A DNA stretch of 64,000 nt from Gambelia wislizenii (lineage: Eukaryota > Chordata > Lepidosauria > Squamata > Crotaphytidae). The notes beneath the pieces were generated by a model that did not search any database, had not been told where the DNA came from, and saw only the letters and a program-made list of their open reading frames with translations. Below are positions 21,761 to 32,341 of the stretch, one piece after another. The stretch spans positions 113,220,309 to 113,284,308 of the forward strand of contig JAUMIR010000002.1 of assembly GCA_030847615.1 (NCBI GenBank), given 5' to 3'. The translations under genes and the position numbers were made by a program. The first letter of the stretch is position 1. Every line of letters starts with the position of its first letter.

Positions 21761-22397
21761 GAAGATTATCAGACGGACCCTTAGGGTCCGTTTCTTTCCC
21801 ACTACCCCCCACACCTGCCACACTCCCATTCCTGCCATGGAATAAAGAAATGGTTTTCAGACACCTACCTTGATTCCGTGGCAGGAATGGGCTCCCCCTC
21901 CCTTCACTGCCCAGTCGTAAATGCAGCCATTGTGAGGCTGCTTTTACGACCGGGAACTCAAATGTTGGCCATTCTCACAAGAGAACGGCTGGGCAGCAAA
22001 TTTAAAAAGACCCCCCCCCCACTATCAAAAAAGAAAACAAGCACCAAAACACATTTTTTTAAAGCCACCCAGGGAGGGGGGAATTTTTTTTTTTTTTTTA
22101 CTTACCTTATTGTCCCAATTGCACCCAGAAGTGTCCTGCAGGGACCGCCTGGTGATGTCACGTTCAGTTGTTATCCCGGGAGCACAACAGGGCTCCTGTT
22201 CACTTGCCTGTCATTCTGTTATAATAACGAAATGACCCTCTTATTCACGGATTTTTCCATGAATAAGAGGAACCGGGAGAAGAACAGGAGCAGAATGGGA
22301 GCATCCCAGGACAGGGACGATGTCATCTAAAAGGTAAGCCTTTTAGTGATCTCCTGTCGTCCCTGTCCTGGGATATTTTTACTGTCTGATAATCTCC
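21761..22397. mobile_element. MITE, AGATTATCAGACGG left end, TTA target duplication
   Basis: Inverted ends GAAGATTATCAGAC and GTCTGATAATCTCC are flanked by TTA (21758-21760 and 22398-22400). The 637-bp interior includes C- and T-homopolymer runs and no transposase. Confidence 0.7.
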
Positions 22398-22410
22398 TTA
22401 TTCTCTGACA

Positions 22411-22490
22411 CATCTCTGAAGAAATTTTGTTGGCAGCATGGATGGAGTCACATCTCTGAAGAAATTTTGTTGTCAGCATGGATGGAGTCA
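22411..22490. repeat. Tandem duplication, two 40-bp units
   Basis: CATCTCTGAAGAAATTTTGT... occurs at 22411-22450 and 22451-22490 with one difference. It looks like a recent local duplication. Confidence 0.9.
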
Positions 22491-22692
22491 GTCTTAGGAA
22501 ATATGCATACCCATTACCTTGACTTCTTGCTACATACTTTCTTTTCCAATTTTTAAAAAGTTTCTGCTTATGTTCTAACACATGAACCTGTACTTCAGTA
22601 AATAATAAAATACAAATACAAATACAAATACTGTAAAATAAAGGGGATCAGCTTAAATCATAATATGCAGTTCGTACCTCAAGGAAGACCTA

Positions 22693-23304
22693 GGAGATTG
22701 TCAGATGCACTAAAAGTGGTGTTACAGCAAAGCCAGGAGAATGCAAAAGCGCTCCCTTTTCAGACAACGTTGTTCCCCCCTTGTTATACACCTGTTCTGC
22801 TACCGTTTCACCAGTGTGGCTTTTTATTAATGGGAGAATCCGTCAATAGATCCTCCATTCCATTTCTGTCATGGATGTTCCTTCATGCAACAAGGTGCCC
22901 CGTTATGCTGGTGAGATCTCAGCATCAATGGGAGGTCCCTGCCAGAACACTTCTGGGTGAGATCAGGACATCCAGGTAAGTGACACGCTTTTTATGACCC
23001 TCCCCAGGTTACTTGTTAATTTTAAAGTGTGTTTTTGTGCTTGCTGTCATTTTTGTGTGTGTGTATCTTGGTTTTTATTTTTGAATTTCCTGCACTCGCG
23101 TCTTCTCATAAGAATCCACGGGATTTCGATCCAGGAAGTGAATGGAGCTCCGTTAGAGCTCATTTCACTCCTGGGCTGCCCTGTCAACTGGAGAGCAGGT
23201 AAGTGAGGTGGGGAGGGTGATTGTGGTGGGACTGGGACAGGACGGGGGCAGGAATGGAGATTGTAGAACAGGAACACTTTTTTCTTTCCTGTCTGATAAT
23301 CTCC
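22693..23304. mobile_element. MITE, GGAGATTGTCAGATG ends
   Basis: Inverted ends GGAGATTGTCAGA and TCTGATAATCTCC, with CTA on the left and TTA on the right (2 of 3 match). The interior is shared with 17667-18234 over several blocks, including GACATCCAGGTAAGTGACAC and CCCTCCCCAGGTTACTTG. Confidence 0.68.
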
Positions 23305-24249
23305 TTAGACATTTGTTTCACAGGTCTAATCTCTGATTTGACAATCTGGAAAGAATATGACAGGAGTTTATCAGTGGGAGTGTCATGATGTAGCTAGCTG
23401 TTTCAGAGGCTGCACGCAAGGTGTGTGCCAACTTGAATGCCTACTTTGAAATGAAAGGAGTGACACATCACCACCACTATGTGTTTTGCCCTTGAAAGGA
23501 TCCCTGAGGGTATTTTATGAACTTAACACCAACTGGGAGAACTGTATTGAATGTAATTATTTTCTCAATGGTCTTAAATAAACCACAATTGCATACAACT
23601 TCAGTACCAAGCTGCACTATAAATCAAGAGCTCAGTACAAGCTGCACTATAAATCAAGTACTAGCTATTTATACAATAACCGTGTGTCACAACCATACAT
23701 AGATTAAGCCACAGTCACATATGATAATATTTTTTGTCTTTTACATATCAAATACAAGCTACACTATAAATCAAGTGCAAAGAAGTCCACAGCCTTTGCT
23801 GATGGGAGATCCAGGCCTCAGTGGGCAGTCCAACACCAACTAGGGCTGCATGAGTCAGAAAGGATGACTAAAAATCAGTGCACGGATGCAGGCAAAAACA
23901 GTTCCTAAGCAGGTGGTCCAGAATAGTTTCCACCTTCTGAAGGCTAAATCAGGAAATCTTTTGCAATGCCAGAAGTGGAGATGCTGTTGACAAGTGAACC
24001 TGTGGGAAGCTAAGCAAGGCAGATTAACCAGTGATTAAAAAAAAAAAAAAAATCAGTGGAAAAGAGAGTGCATCCAGACCAACAGTAGTTTTTTTTTTCT
24101 TCTCCTCCTCCCTCTCACCATCCCGAACTTGCTTTCCAGCATGGATGTCAGATCTGCACCACATCTCATAGATTCTTCACTCTTGTTGCTGGGTTTTCTC
24201 CTGCAACAGTTGTTATACTTCATTAGCCAGAGACCAGGCTCTGAAACTA
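23305..24249. repeat. Mostly unassigned; local CTGCACTATAAATCAAG repeats
   Basis: The unit (A)GCTGCACTATAAATCAAG occurs near 23611 and 23640 and, as GCTACACTATAAATCAAG, near 23758. No gene or mobile element is recognised. Confidence 0.5.
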
Positions 24250-24615
24250 GCCTAGCATAACCTCTAACATTTCACAGAGGAAAACTGGAACACTGTGTGG
24301 CCAGGCAACATCAGAGTGTAGTCAAGATGGCAAAGGTTATTAATGGGGAAGAAGACACAAGCTAGGAGAGGCTGCAGTAGTTTGCCTACTGGAAAGGGAA
24401 AGATTCCAGCCCCTCTCCCTTGCTGAGCTAATTGAGTGCAAATGACTTTTGCACTTTGAACTCAGTATGCTGCAACTGAAGTGAGCTCTGAGTGAAGGGG
24501 AAAAGTGGGAGGACGATAGAGAAGTCGGGACATTTTAAAAGCTGCTGAGAAAGTGGGACGGCAGAAGATTAACTGTGACTGTCCCTGCCAAATGGAGACA
24601 GTCAGAGGATATCTA
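24250..24615 (-). mobile_element. Family B repeat, uninterrupted copy
   Basis: On the minus strand it matches family B at 15378-16362 and 37249-38497. It shows the pre-insertion sequence at both the MITE site (24455-24478) and the solo-LTR site (about 24286-24310). Confidence 0.55.
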
Positions 24616-24688
24616 GGATCGCCCTATGTCCTGAGGTTTTCAGGCCAAAACCTGAGATCTAGGGATGGCCTCTGGTAATGCTAATAGG

Positions 24689-24886
24689 CAGGGCTGGTTT
24701 AAGGGCCCTGCAGCACCTGCAGCCGTAGGGGGCCTCATCATTGTGGGGGGTGGGCTTTGTAACGCTCCTCCTGCAAAGATATTATTAGTAATTATCTGAA
24801 TATCCTGTACTGTGAATAGGATAGGTTAGGTTACATTGACTTGAGATAAACATATGGGCCCCCCAAAATGCCTTAAACCAGTCCTA
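24689..24886. mobile_element. hAT-type MITE, CAGGGCTGGTTTAAGG ends
   Basis: Inverted ends CAGGGCTGGTTTAAGG and CCTTAAACCAGTCCTA. Flanking octamers CTAATAGG and CCATTAGG agree at 6 of 8 positions, compatible with an old 8-bp hAT duplication. Same family as 28799-29024 and 35021-35471. Confidence 0.7.
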
Positions 24887-24939
24887 CCATTAGGTGTTAA
24901 GCATTAAGAAACAACCACAGTTGCTCACAGCTTTTCATT

Positions 24940-24941
<2 letters not shown>

Positions 24942-24984
<43 letters not shown>
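24942..24984. repeat. (GA)n microsatellite
   Basis: About 21 uninterrupted GA units. Confidence 0.95.
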
Positions 24985-24985
<1 letters not shown>

Positions 24986-25017
24986 ATACTGTCTTGCTAG
25001 GAAATTAAGACAAGAAT

Positions 25018-25211
25018 TGTAATGTCACTGTTGCAATAAGGCAAACTCACAAGCTGATAAAACTCCAAGACAGCAGAGACAAGATGTATTCCTTCAGAAA
25101 CTACAGCCAAACATTCCGAATAAGGTCTAACAAACACAAGAGCCTCAGCTCATTAAAATACTATACAGCTGGAGTAAAAGCACAGTTAACTTAAAGAGAC
25201 ATTACACCACA
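25018..25211 (-). mobile_element. Ty3/gypsy-type 3' LTR
   Basis: On the minus strand the segment begins TGTGGTGTAATGTC and ends GACATTACA, so its termini are TG...CA with an inverted repeat. It lies directly downstream of a purine tract and of integrase-coding remnants on the same strand, which identifies it as the 3' LTR. At about 194 bp it is short. The 5' LTR is not in the window. Confidence 0.65.
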
Positions 25212-25222
25212 TCTCCCTTTCA
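25212..25222 (-). other. Polypurine tract of the Ty3/gypsy element
   Basis: Minus-strand TGAAAGGGAGA abuts the LTR start (TGTGG). This is the expected position of the plus-strand primer in LTR retrotransposons. Confidence 0.6.
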
Positions 25223-25384
25223 TAAAACAGAAAAAGAAACAGGTCAATATAAATACCATAACACATGTAGATATACTGTCTTTTTTACACATATCAATGT
25301 CCATACACAATTATTTAAAAACAATACAAAGAATTAAAACTGTTATTATGGAGCCAGTACTTGGCTCACCGTTGAGGACAGTCT

Positions 25385-25938
25385 TTACCACCAGCCTTCC
25401 TCACAGAACGTATCTTTCTGGCAAAAACACAGTTCTGCCTCAAGATGTTACCTATACTGGATGCCTGTCTAATGCTGGAGATACACGTGTCTCATAAAAT
25501 CGATCCTGTTCCTCACTGGCCTCTCCTATATCACTATAGGGATCACCAGGAAGCTCAGCAAATTGAGCATTTTGTTCACCTTGCCTTAACCCTACTCAAC
25601 CAGGACTTTCAGATGCTTGCCTTCTTGGTCTTAACTGACGCCTATTATGTTGATATACCCAGCCTTCTAAAGTCCTCACTCAATAGGAACATGGTTGCTT
25701 ACATTTTTCTATAACAACATCAGGGAGCCATCCTTCTTTACGATCCTTAGATTACATCCATACTAAATCTCCCTTTTCTAGGGGCTGAAGAGACTTTGCT
25801 GTTCTATCATAGAAATAATTTTGCCTATTCTGGACTCTCTGGAGGTCCAGATATATATCATTAGGAATCTTGGGATGTAGTAAATTAGTAGTTACTAGAA
25901 GTGTACTTCTTAACATCCTGCCCATTAGCATTTGTGCT
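25385..25938 (-). pseudogene. Ty3/gypsy pol remnant: integrase C-terminal region
   Basis: The minus-strand translation contains AQMLMGRMLRSTL, NRQNYFYDRTAKSLQPLEKG and, after stops, KEGWLPDVVIEKC and LEGWVYQHNRRQLRP. These correspond to the integrase C-terminal module of vertebrate Ty3/gypsy elements (the LLMGR-RLR-L box, the YYD-TAK-L-PL-GD segment and the YRRNRRHLRP segment). At least four in-frame stops are present. The upstream part is cut off at about 25938 by a MITE. The catalytic core (DDE) is not in the window. Confidence 0.75.
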
Positions 25939-26266
25939 GCCATGTTGGATTTTTGCCTTAGCAAGTGATCGCTATGACAATAAAATGAGGTGTTGTTTTT
26001 TTCTACAGGCAAAATATCTCTCAAGTACACAATGAAAAATAGTGTGTTTTTTTTGGGGGGGGGGGTTTAAGGTTCAGTGGAAACAAATTAAGGCAAGTAA
26101 AAATGCAAGTAAATCACTTGCGGCTTCCATCTTGACCAGCAGGCATACAAAGCTTTTGGGGGCCAAAACACCATTATGACAAATCACAGCTACTTTGATT
26201 TGCTATTACTGCTGAGCGATGGGGTTGTTGTGGTTTTGCGGGGGGTTGTCTCATATAGACAGGGCC
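25939..26266. mobile_element. MITE fragment with TATAGACAGGGCC end
   Basis: The right end CTCATATAGACAGGGCC matches the terminal motif of 15532-16130 and 29727-30330. The interior (ATGTTGGATTTTTGCCTTAG, GGGGGCCAAAACACCATTA) matches 47457-47700. The left end is missing or merges with the gypsy remnant. Confidence 0.55.
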
Positions 26267-27588
26267 TTTGTCTCAGATGTTACTTTTGTTGTCAGTTAAG
26301 ATGGTCTGGACTGGAGGGATCTCAATGCAGGCAGAGGCCACTCCCCTTCTTGGCCATGTGGGGACTAGGGATAAAGGGCAATAAAAGACAGGTAATAACA
26401 TTTCAACAGAAAAGTAACCTCCCTTGAAAGCCCGGCTGCCCTGCCCTGTGCAAAGCTAATTGCCACTTTCTTAGGCAGTTTGACACTTAAAGTGTGAAAG
26501 GGCTCCAAATTGAGGGAAGGAGCTCTGCCCTCATGCCTTTAACAAAGGACTCAAGACAGGCCTTGAAACCTAGCAACCCTATTTGGAGCCCTTGGACTGA
26601 ATATCATCTTCCCTCTGTGCTCCCTTCCTCCTCCTGCACTCTCAGAACGTTTTTCCTCTTTATGTTTTGTCTTCAATAGAACGGTATTCTTGCATCTCGG
26701 TACCCATTAACCTAGATATTCTGCCAATTTCCCCTGCTAAAAGTCAAGCTACTTCACAATCCACAAACTTACAATTTCGTCATCCCATTTTAAGCCCCTT
26801 GACACACACACAGATCTCCTACTCTCTCACTGACACACACTCACACATACAATCTTTGTCTCTAGTACATTTATCGGAATGGCAGACACAGAGATACATT
26901 TGTGCCAATTCAGCATTCATTGAGAAGAAACAAACAAACCTGACCCTCCTCTGGGAGGTGGAAGTACATGGCTATTGGAAACACAAGAAGATTCATTCAT
27001 TTTACAGAGGTTTTAAATGGAATGGAAAGCATTGACATGCAGATGCATGACTGCCTCACTCTTCAGAGCTTTGGGCACTTTCCCTGTAATCTAAGTGTGC
27101 ACTTAACGTTTTGCACTTCAGTGGAGACTGAGCGGAGGCTTTTGATGAGATAGCTCTGAGCAGTAGGCCATCTTCCCAGACAATAGCCATGAGGGGAATC
27201 CTCTACCCTTCCCCATGGCAGAGTAGTGTGATTTGAACGCTGTATTTTTCTCCCTTTGCTTGACTTCTAACAAGGACTCTGGTTGCTAAATAACCAGATT
27301 GCACTCGCCACAACTGTTAATTAAAACCAAGGCCACTAAAGAGGAAACTCTGGATCCAATCATGCTTTTGATAATGGAGAGTGTTCCTGTGCATTTTCAT
27401 TCACCTACATATGCGAAGACACAGGGATACACAAATAAGGGAACGCAGGAGTAAAGAGGCAGATGAAAGGCCCTCCCCTCTATCCCAGCTGCCACTGCTG
27501 TGGCCTCAGAGGGAGAGAAGAAGAGGCAATGTCTGCTAGACAGAATCCCCTCCCACACACTGCCACCCCCTTTTCTTTTTGTGTTTTA
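26267..27588. other. No recognised feature
   Basis: Unassigned sequence with CA-rich 26800-26850; short frames only. Confidence 0.35.
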
Positions 27589-27897
27589 GGAGATTATCAG
27601 ACACCGGGAAACATGCCAAAAATCACGTTCCCAACCGTGTCAGAAGATCGCTAGAAGAACAGAAAGGGAGTCATTACCAGATGCTGTGTCCCTCAGCTAT
27701 TCTCAGGGTGTAGTGCTGCTGCGGACGAGGCCTCCCTTTTGCATTGACAGGGACAGTCCGCCAATAAAAAAGGACACCTTACTCATGCCCACGCTACACC
27801 CACAGGATGCTGGAGGGTGACATCGTCTGGTAATCTCGCCCCTTCCTATGCTCCTAGCGATCTTTTGACGTGGTCTTTGCTGCATCTGATAATCTCC
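27589..27897. mobile_element. MITE, GGAGATTATCAGACA ends
   Basis: Inverted ends GGAGATTATCAGA and TCTGATAATCTCC over 309 bp. The interior is itself partly palindromic (TTCCC-AACCGTGTCAGAAGATC against GATCTTTTGACGTGGT). The left flank is TTA and the right flank TCT. Confidence 0.65.
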
Positions 27898-27988
27898 TCT
27901 ATTTATTAGGTTGTAAGCCTGAGGTCAGGGAACTGATTTGTTGTTCTTTTACTTGTAAATGCCATCTGCAGTGATGGCACTGTATGAA

Positions 27989-28018
27989 TTGATGATGATG
28001 ATGACGATGATGATGATA
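27989..28018. repeat. (GAT)n microsatellite
   Basis: GATGATGAT with GAC interruptions. Confidence 0.9.
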
Positions 28019-28329
28019 GATCTATGCCAGAGGTGTGGCCGACTGTGAAACTGTTTTTACAAACTGGAGAATACCCAGTTCCAAAGCAGACCTCAACCAT
28101 AGTCCCAAAATATAGGCCTTTTTTTTTTACATATTTTGTTCTTAACACATACACATGAGAGCTTACAAAACAGAAATGCAGGTTGGTTAGTGTAGTGACC
28201 TCCTAGGGACCAATATATTTGTTGGAATAGGGATAACACAAAGATAGATCAGGACAGAGATTGTGGAAGCTGATGTTTGCCAAACATGGTGTGGTAAGAG
28301 GTGCTGCAGGGATGACCAGGGGAGGCTGG

Positions 28330-29560
28330 GGCTGTTATCCAAATTGCTGAGGTCCGTGGAATTTCCACACATGTTCAAATAATGATTTGGGGAATTTTAA
28401 TTAGCTCAAATTGGCATATGAGAGGCTGGGTAACTGTAGGGTCTTTTATCTGGTATGTGTATGCCAGTACATACTGAATGGACTCAAGACCAGGAAGTAA
28501 AAATAAACTAAAATGGTTTTATTGAAAAATAGTCCAAACCACATTCACACCAACACTCAGGCTTCAAGCACTCACACAAGGCAATCAAAGATTGTAGGAA
28601 ATATTTGGATAGAGAAATAGATTGAGGGGATGTTAGGTCATATTGTACCAATCCAAAGAGCAGAGATGTTCAAGCAGCAAACAGGCACAGAGGGAGTGGG
28701 GAAACAAGGGGATTTAGCATTACAAACTAGAGGGGAGATGGGAGAAGAGAGGTCTGTGCACAGCAATGAACCCGCACCAAGAGAGAGAGGGAGAAAGGCA
28801 GGACCAGTTTAAGGAATTTGGGGGGCCCCTGCAATGCTTTATTTTGGGGACCCATATGTTTATCTCAGGTCAATGTAACCTAACTCAACCTAAGCTATTC
28901 ACAATACAGGATATTCAGATTATTACTAATAATGTTTTTGCAGGAGGAGGGTTACTATGGGGGCCCCCACAATGATGGGCCCCCCTGTGGATGCTGATGC
29001 CGCCAGTGCCTTAAACTGGCCCTGGGGAGAGGGGGGTTAGGATAAGGGGGTTGGAGACACAGGCTTACATAGAGATGGGAGGAAAGGGATCTGTGCACAC
29101 TGAGATGGAGTTTTGGTGTGGTTTTTTTTATAGTCGATATTTTCCTTGAAGGGGTGATTTTGAGAGGAAGACAAAAGTTTGTCGGGGATTCCCAAAGTTA
29201 AACAGCAGATCCCCAGAGATGTCAGTGGTCGTGATGAAAGGAATGCTTTGGATAGATGAATGACAGGCAACTCTCTTTTGATTTGAAGATCTGGAAGAGG
29301 AAAGCCAGCATCTGGCACGACAAGGAGACTTCCAACTACCTTTGATGAGTTCTGTGAATGTCTCACCTCCAGAGACACCCAGAAAGAACCAGCCATTATC
29401 ATTCTGACTGTCATCTTCAGAGGTTTCCATGTAATCCTTATCTGACACCAGCCCTGGTGCATGGGGAGTCCTGATTTACCGTCACCCTCATGGAAGGCCA
29501 CATCAAGCCAAATTATAGAATGCAGCCAGTTATGAATTATCAAAAAGGTGGGGGCTGTTA
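28330..29560 (-). mobile_element. Old LTR-like sequence, antisense, split by a hAT element
   Basis: The minus strand shares CAGTTACCCAGCCTCTC and TTTGAGCTAATTAAA (about 28380-28430) with the 3' part of the solo LTR at 37574-38449, and TTTGGCTTGATGTGGCC (about 29495-29515) with its 5' part. Order and orientation are consistent with one diverged LTR copy. The similarity in between is weak and the edges are not resolved. A hAT element lies inside at 28799-29024. Confidence 0.45.
28799..29024. mobile_element. hAT-type MITE, CAGGACCAGTTTAAGG ends
   Basis: Inverted ends CAGGACCAGTTTAAGG and CCTTAAACTGGCCCTG. Flanking octamers GAGAAAGG and GGGAGAGG match at 6 of 8. The interior is an inverted relative of 24689-24886. 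Confidence 0.68.
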
Positions 29561-29726
29561 TGTCTTCTTACAGGGTGCGGTGCTTCAGATGGGCAAATGG
29601 GAGGAGTGCATGGGGGAAGTAGGAGAGAAGGAGGTGAAGAGAGCTGCTGAGGTAGAGGTTAAAGAGCAGCAGCATCTATAAAAAGAGGAGGGAAAGACTG
29701 AAAAAGAGGGGCCCTGAGATCAATAT

Positions 29727-30330
29727 GGTCCTGTCTATATGAGGGGGAAATAATACGTACAGATCCGAACAGGCAGGCGTTCACAAGAATGCAAACAGCC
29801 TACATGGCTAAAGTTTCCCCTAAACTCTGAATGACCCTCTAGCACAGCTGGTAGCCGTGTGTGGTTTACTTGCAATTTTTAAATCTCCCGTAACCTAAAT
29901 TTTTAAAAAACAAGCTTCCTGTGATGCACACAGGCATTTTCCCATATTTAAAACAAAATAAAACAGAAAAAAAAGGAGTAAAAATTGCCGTTTCACCACT
30001 TACCAGACCCTCGCTCAGCTGAAAATCCAACATGGTGCCCACAGCCGATTTCCCTCTGTGATAGCCCCGCCCCCTGTGCTCCTTTGGCCAATCATATTAC
30101 ACTGCCTGTTCGTATCTGTGCGAGTGTGGGTATACAAATGGTTGCACATTCGAATGGTGTATGGATCTTTGACTAAAATGCGTACAAAGCTCCAGACACA
30201 CCGCAATTACATGGTAAAGTTTGCTACCCCCCTTCCGAATGACACAAATGGTTGCAAATGGCCGTGTGAACGGATCGTCGTTCATTCACACACCATTCTT
30301 TTCTTCTTTTTTTGCCATTTAGACAGGGCC
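29727..30330. mobile_element. MITE, GGTCCTGTCTATATGAG ends
   Basis: Ends GGTCCTGTCTATATGAG and CATTTAGACAGGGCC are inverted, flanked by TAT and TAC. It aligns in blocks to 15532-16130 (TTTAAATCTCCCG, CTTACCAGA, AATCCAACATG, GCCAATCA-TTACACTGCCTG, TTCGTATCTGTG). No transposase. Confidence 0.7.
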
Positions 30331-31203
30331 TACAGCACCTCCTGGAAAGGCCAGGAAAGGAGGTAGAAGGAGAGGAGAACCAATCTGCATGGATGGACTA
30401 CCAAGGGGAAGAAGGGAGGAGTGGTGAAGGTGGCACCAACAGGATCCCTCTGCCCCTTCCCCATTGGGAGGGCTGGAGCTTGTCTAACAATGCACTCCTT
30501 ATTGCCTGCACCCAGAGAAAACCACTCCCATTGCCCTGCCCTTTGCATACCACTGTTCCTCTCCACTCATGTGCGACACCAAATAATTACGAGATATAAT
30601 AAAATCCAGATATTCTCAGTGTTGTAACATTTGTAGCAGATCCCTTCCTAGATTTAGGCCAGGTTTGATAGAATGTCCTGGTCTGAGAGTGGATGGTGCT
30701 CTGAGAGTAGGTCATCCACCCCAGGTTTTCCATCAGGAGTCTGGGAATGCTACAAGAACCACGGAATTAGATGTCCCTTTTAAGCATCTAATGAGTCTGC
30801 TTTATTACTTTGAAGAACTCCAGGTATCTAAACACAAGAGGTAACACATCTGAAATCAGCTTCAGACATTACACAGGAATGGATTAGCAGCAGCAGCAGT
30901 AGTGAGAGCTTCATGCTATGCCTGTTTACTGTGGTGTAAAGCAGTGGTTCTTAACCTGTGGTCTAGAGACCCCTAGGGGTCTGCAATGTCTTCACAGGGG
31001 TCCATGAAGGCTTGATGGCTGCTCGGCCCACCTCCTCCATCCAGTGGAGCGGCCACCTGATGAGGCAAAGGCAGGCTGGCTTGGTCTGCGCATTACCATT
31101 CAATCCACTCCAGACACAAACTTGCAGGAAAAAGCAGGAGAAAAGTCTTCCCTCCCACTTCAGGTCCTCTGAGGGAAGGTTTAATGGTGTAATTGTATTA
31201 TTA
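30331..31203. other. No recognised feature
   Basis: Unassigned. A GAACC-TGTGGT-type segment near 30940-31000 looks like a common repeat edge but could not be assigned. Confidence 0.3.
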
Positions 31204-31262
31204 TTGAGTCCTTCCTGAATCTTTGTTTGCAAATAAAAGCCAGAGAGATGATGATGATGATG
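31204..31262 (+). mobile_element. Family V LINE, 3'-terminal scrap with (GAT)n tail
   Basis: GAGTCCTTCCTGAATCTTTG and AAAAGCCAGAGAG match the last ~45 bases of the LINE (compare 57645-57685). Here the tail is GATGATGAT rather than GAGAGA, so it is an extremely 5'-truncated insertion. Confidence 0.75.
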
Positions 31263-31566
31263 ATAACTATTAGGGGTTCAAATCTTGAGTTAAGTCTTGG
31301 GGGTCTGTGGCAACAAAAGGTATTTAAAGGGCGTCCCTGGTAAAGAAAAGGTTCAAAGTCACTGCTGTAAAAAATTCAGAGCCTAAAAGTTAGCCTTTGG
31401 GGCTGCTACTCCCAGAATCCCCTAGCCAGTGGTCATGTTGCGTGGGGGATTCTGAAAGTTTTCGTGCAAAAAAAGTAACTTTTCTGAGTTATGGCAGGAT
31501 TTCAGTGAGTTGCAGCATTTTTCTGTGTAAGGGACAGGCCAGCTCTAAGAATAAGTTTTTAAGAAA

Positions 31567-31569
<3 letters not shown>

Positions 31570-31605
<36 letters not shown>
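31570..31605. repeat. (AAT)n microsatellite
   Basis: About twelve uninterrupted AAT units. Confidence 0.95.
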
Positions 31606-32088
31606 TTGAGATGAATTGTGAGTTACTATTCTGTTTTTTATTCCTTTCATAACCCAGAATTAAATTTCATCATTTATTATCAGACAATGGTGTATTATAT
31701 TAAAATTTCATTATACGTTAATGAAAGGGAGGGGGACAAAATACAGAGACTGGATAATTGAGTTCTCTGAGGATATCTAGGAATTTTTGTCCTTTCAAAG
31801 AGACAGGCAAATGCAAGATTTGATTGTGTGGAACAACCATAAATTAGACTATTTTATTTACATAATCAGTTTGACCTTGTAGTGAAATGGGGCAGTGGGG
31901 GGGGAACACCAGATACTGAAATTTCCTCAGGCTGAAAGAAAGAAAAATACTTGTGTGAATTAGTTGAAAGGAGCAGATATCTACTTTCCAGAATAGCCAG
32001 ATGAAATATGCTGTGTATTTTAAGAAGAAATAAAGGGACTAAGAAATGGCTGTTTGCAAAAGGTAGCCTTCATCATCATTGTGATATT
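31606..32088. other. No recognised feature
   Basis: A/T-rich unassigned sequence. Confidence 0.35.
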
Positions 32089-32341
32089 GACTCCCCCTTG
32101 TCGTGGGAGAGAGGCTTGCGTACCCTAATGATGTTTTGAGCTATGCTGGCGGTGGCATAATAGCCACCGGTAGGGTCTCCCATGCCAGACAGGTCAAAAC
32201 CGAAGGGTCTGACAAAGAACGTCAAAGGGCAGGATGGGCTCTCTAGCCTTATGGCAACCATCCTAGGAGAAGGAAAACTCTAATCCCAAACCCGGGCAGA
32301 TGGTGCTCATCAACCCTGTAAGGTCAACCATCTAAGAGAAA
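32089..32341 (+). mobile_element. Family V LINE, isolated 5'-terminal fragment
   Basis: About 250 bp matches the first 250 bp of the full element at 53704-53957 with very few differences, beginning at the same base (GAC(T/G)CCCCCTTGTCGTGGG) and including CACCGGTAGGGTCTCCCATG. No other part of the LINE follows. LINE copies usually lose 5' sequence, so a 5'-only copy is unexpected. The antisense frame seen here and at 53664-53876 is a shadow of the conserved untranslated region. Confidence 0.85.

Noticed and set aside
22411..22490. CRISPR-like or tandem array
   Set aside because: Only two adjacent units without spacers, in a vertebrate-type genome.
29037..29543. 168-residue minus-strand frame
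   Set aside because: It lies in an LTR-like repeat region (28330-29560) and starts in sequence shared with the solo LTR at 37574; no protein motif.
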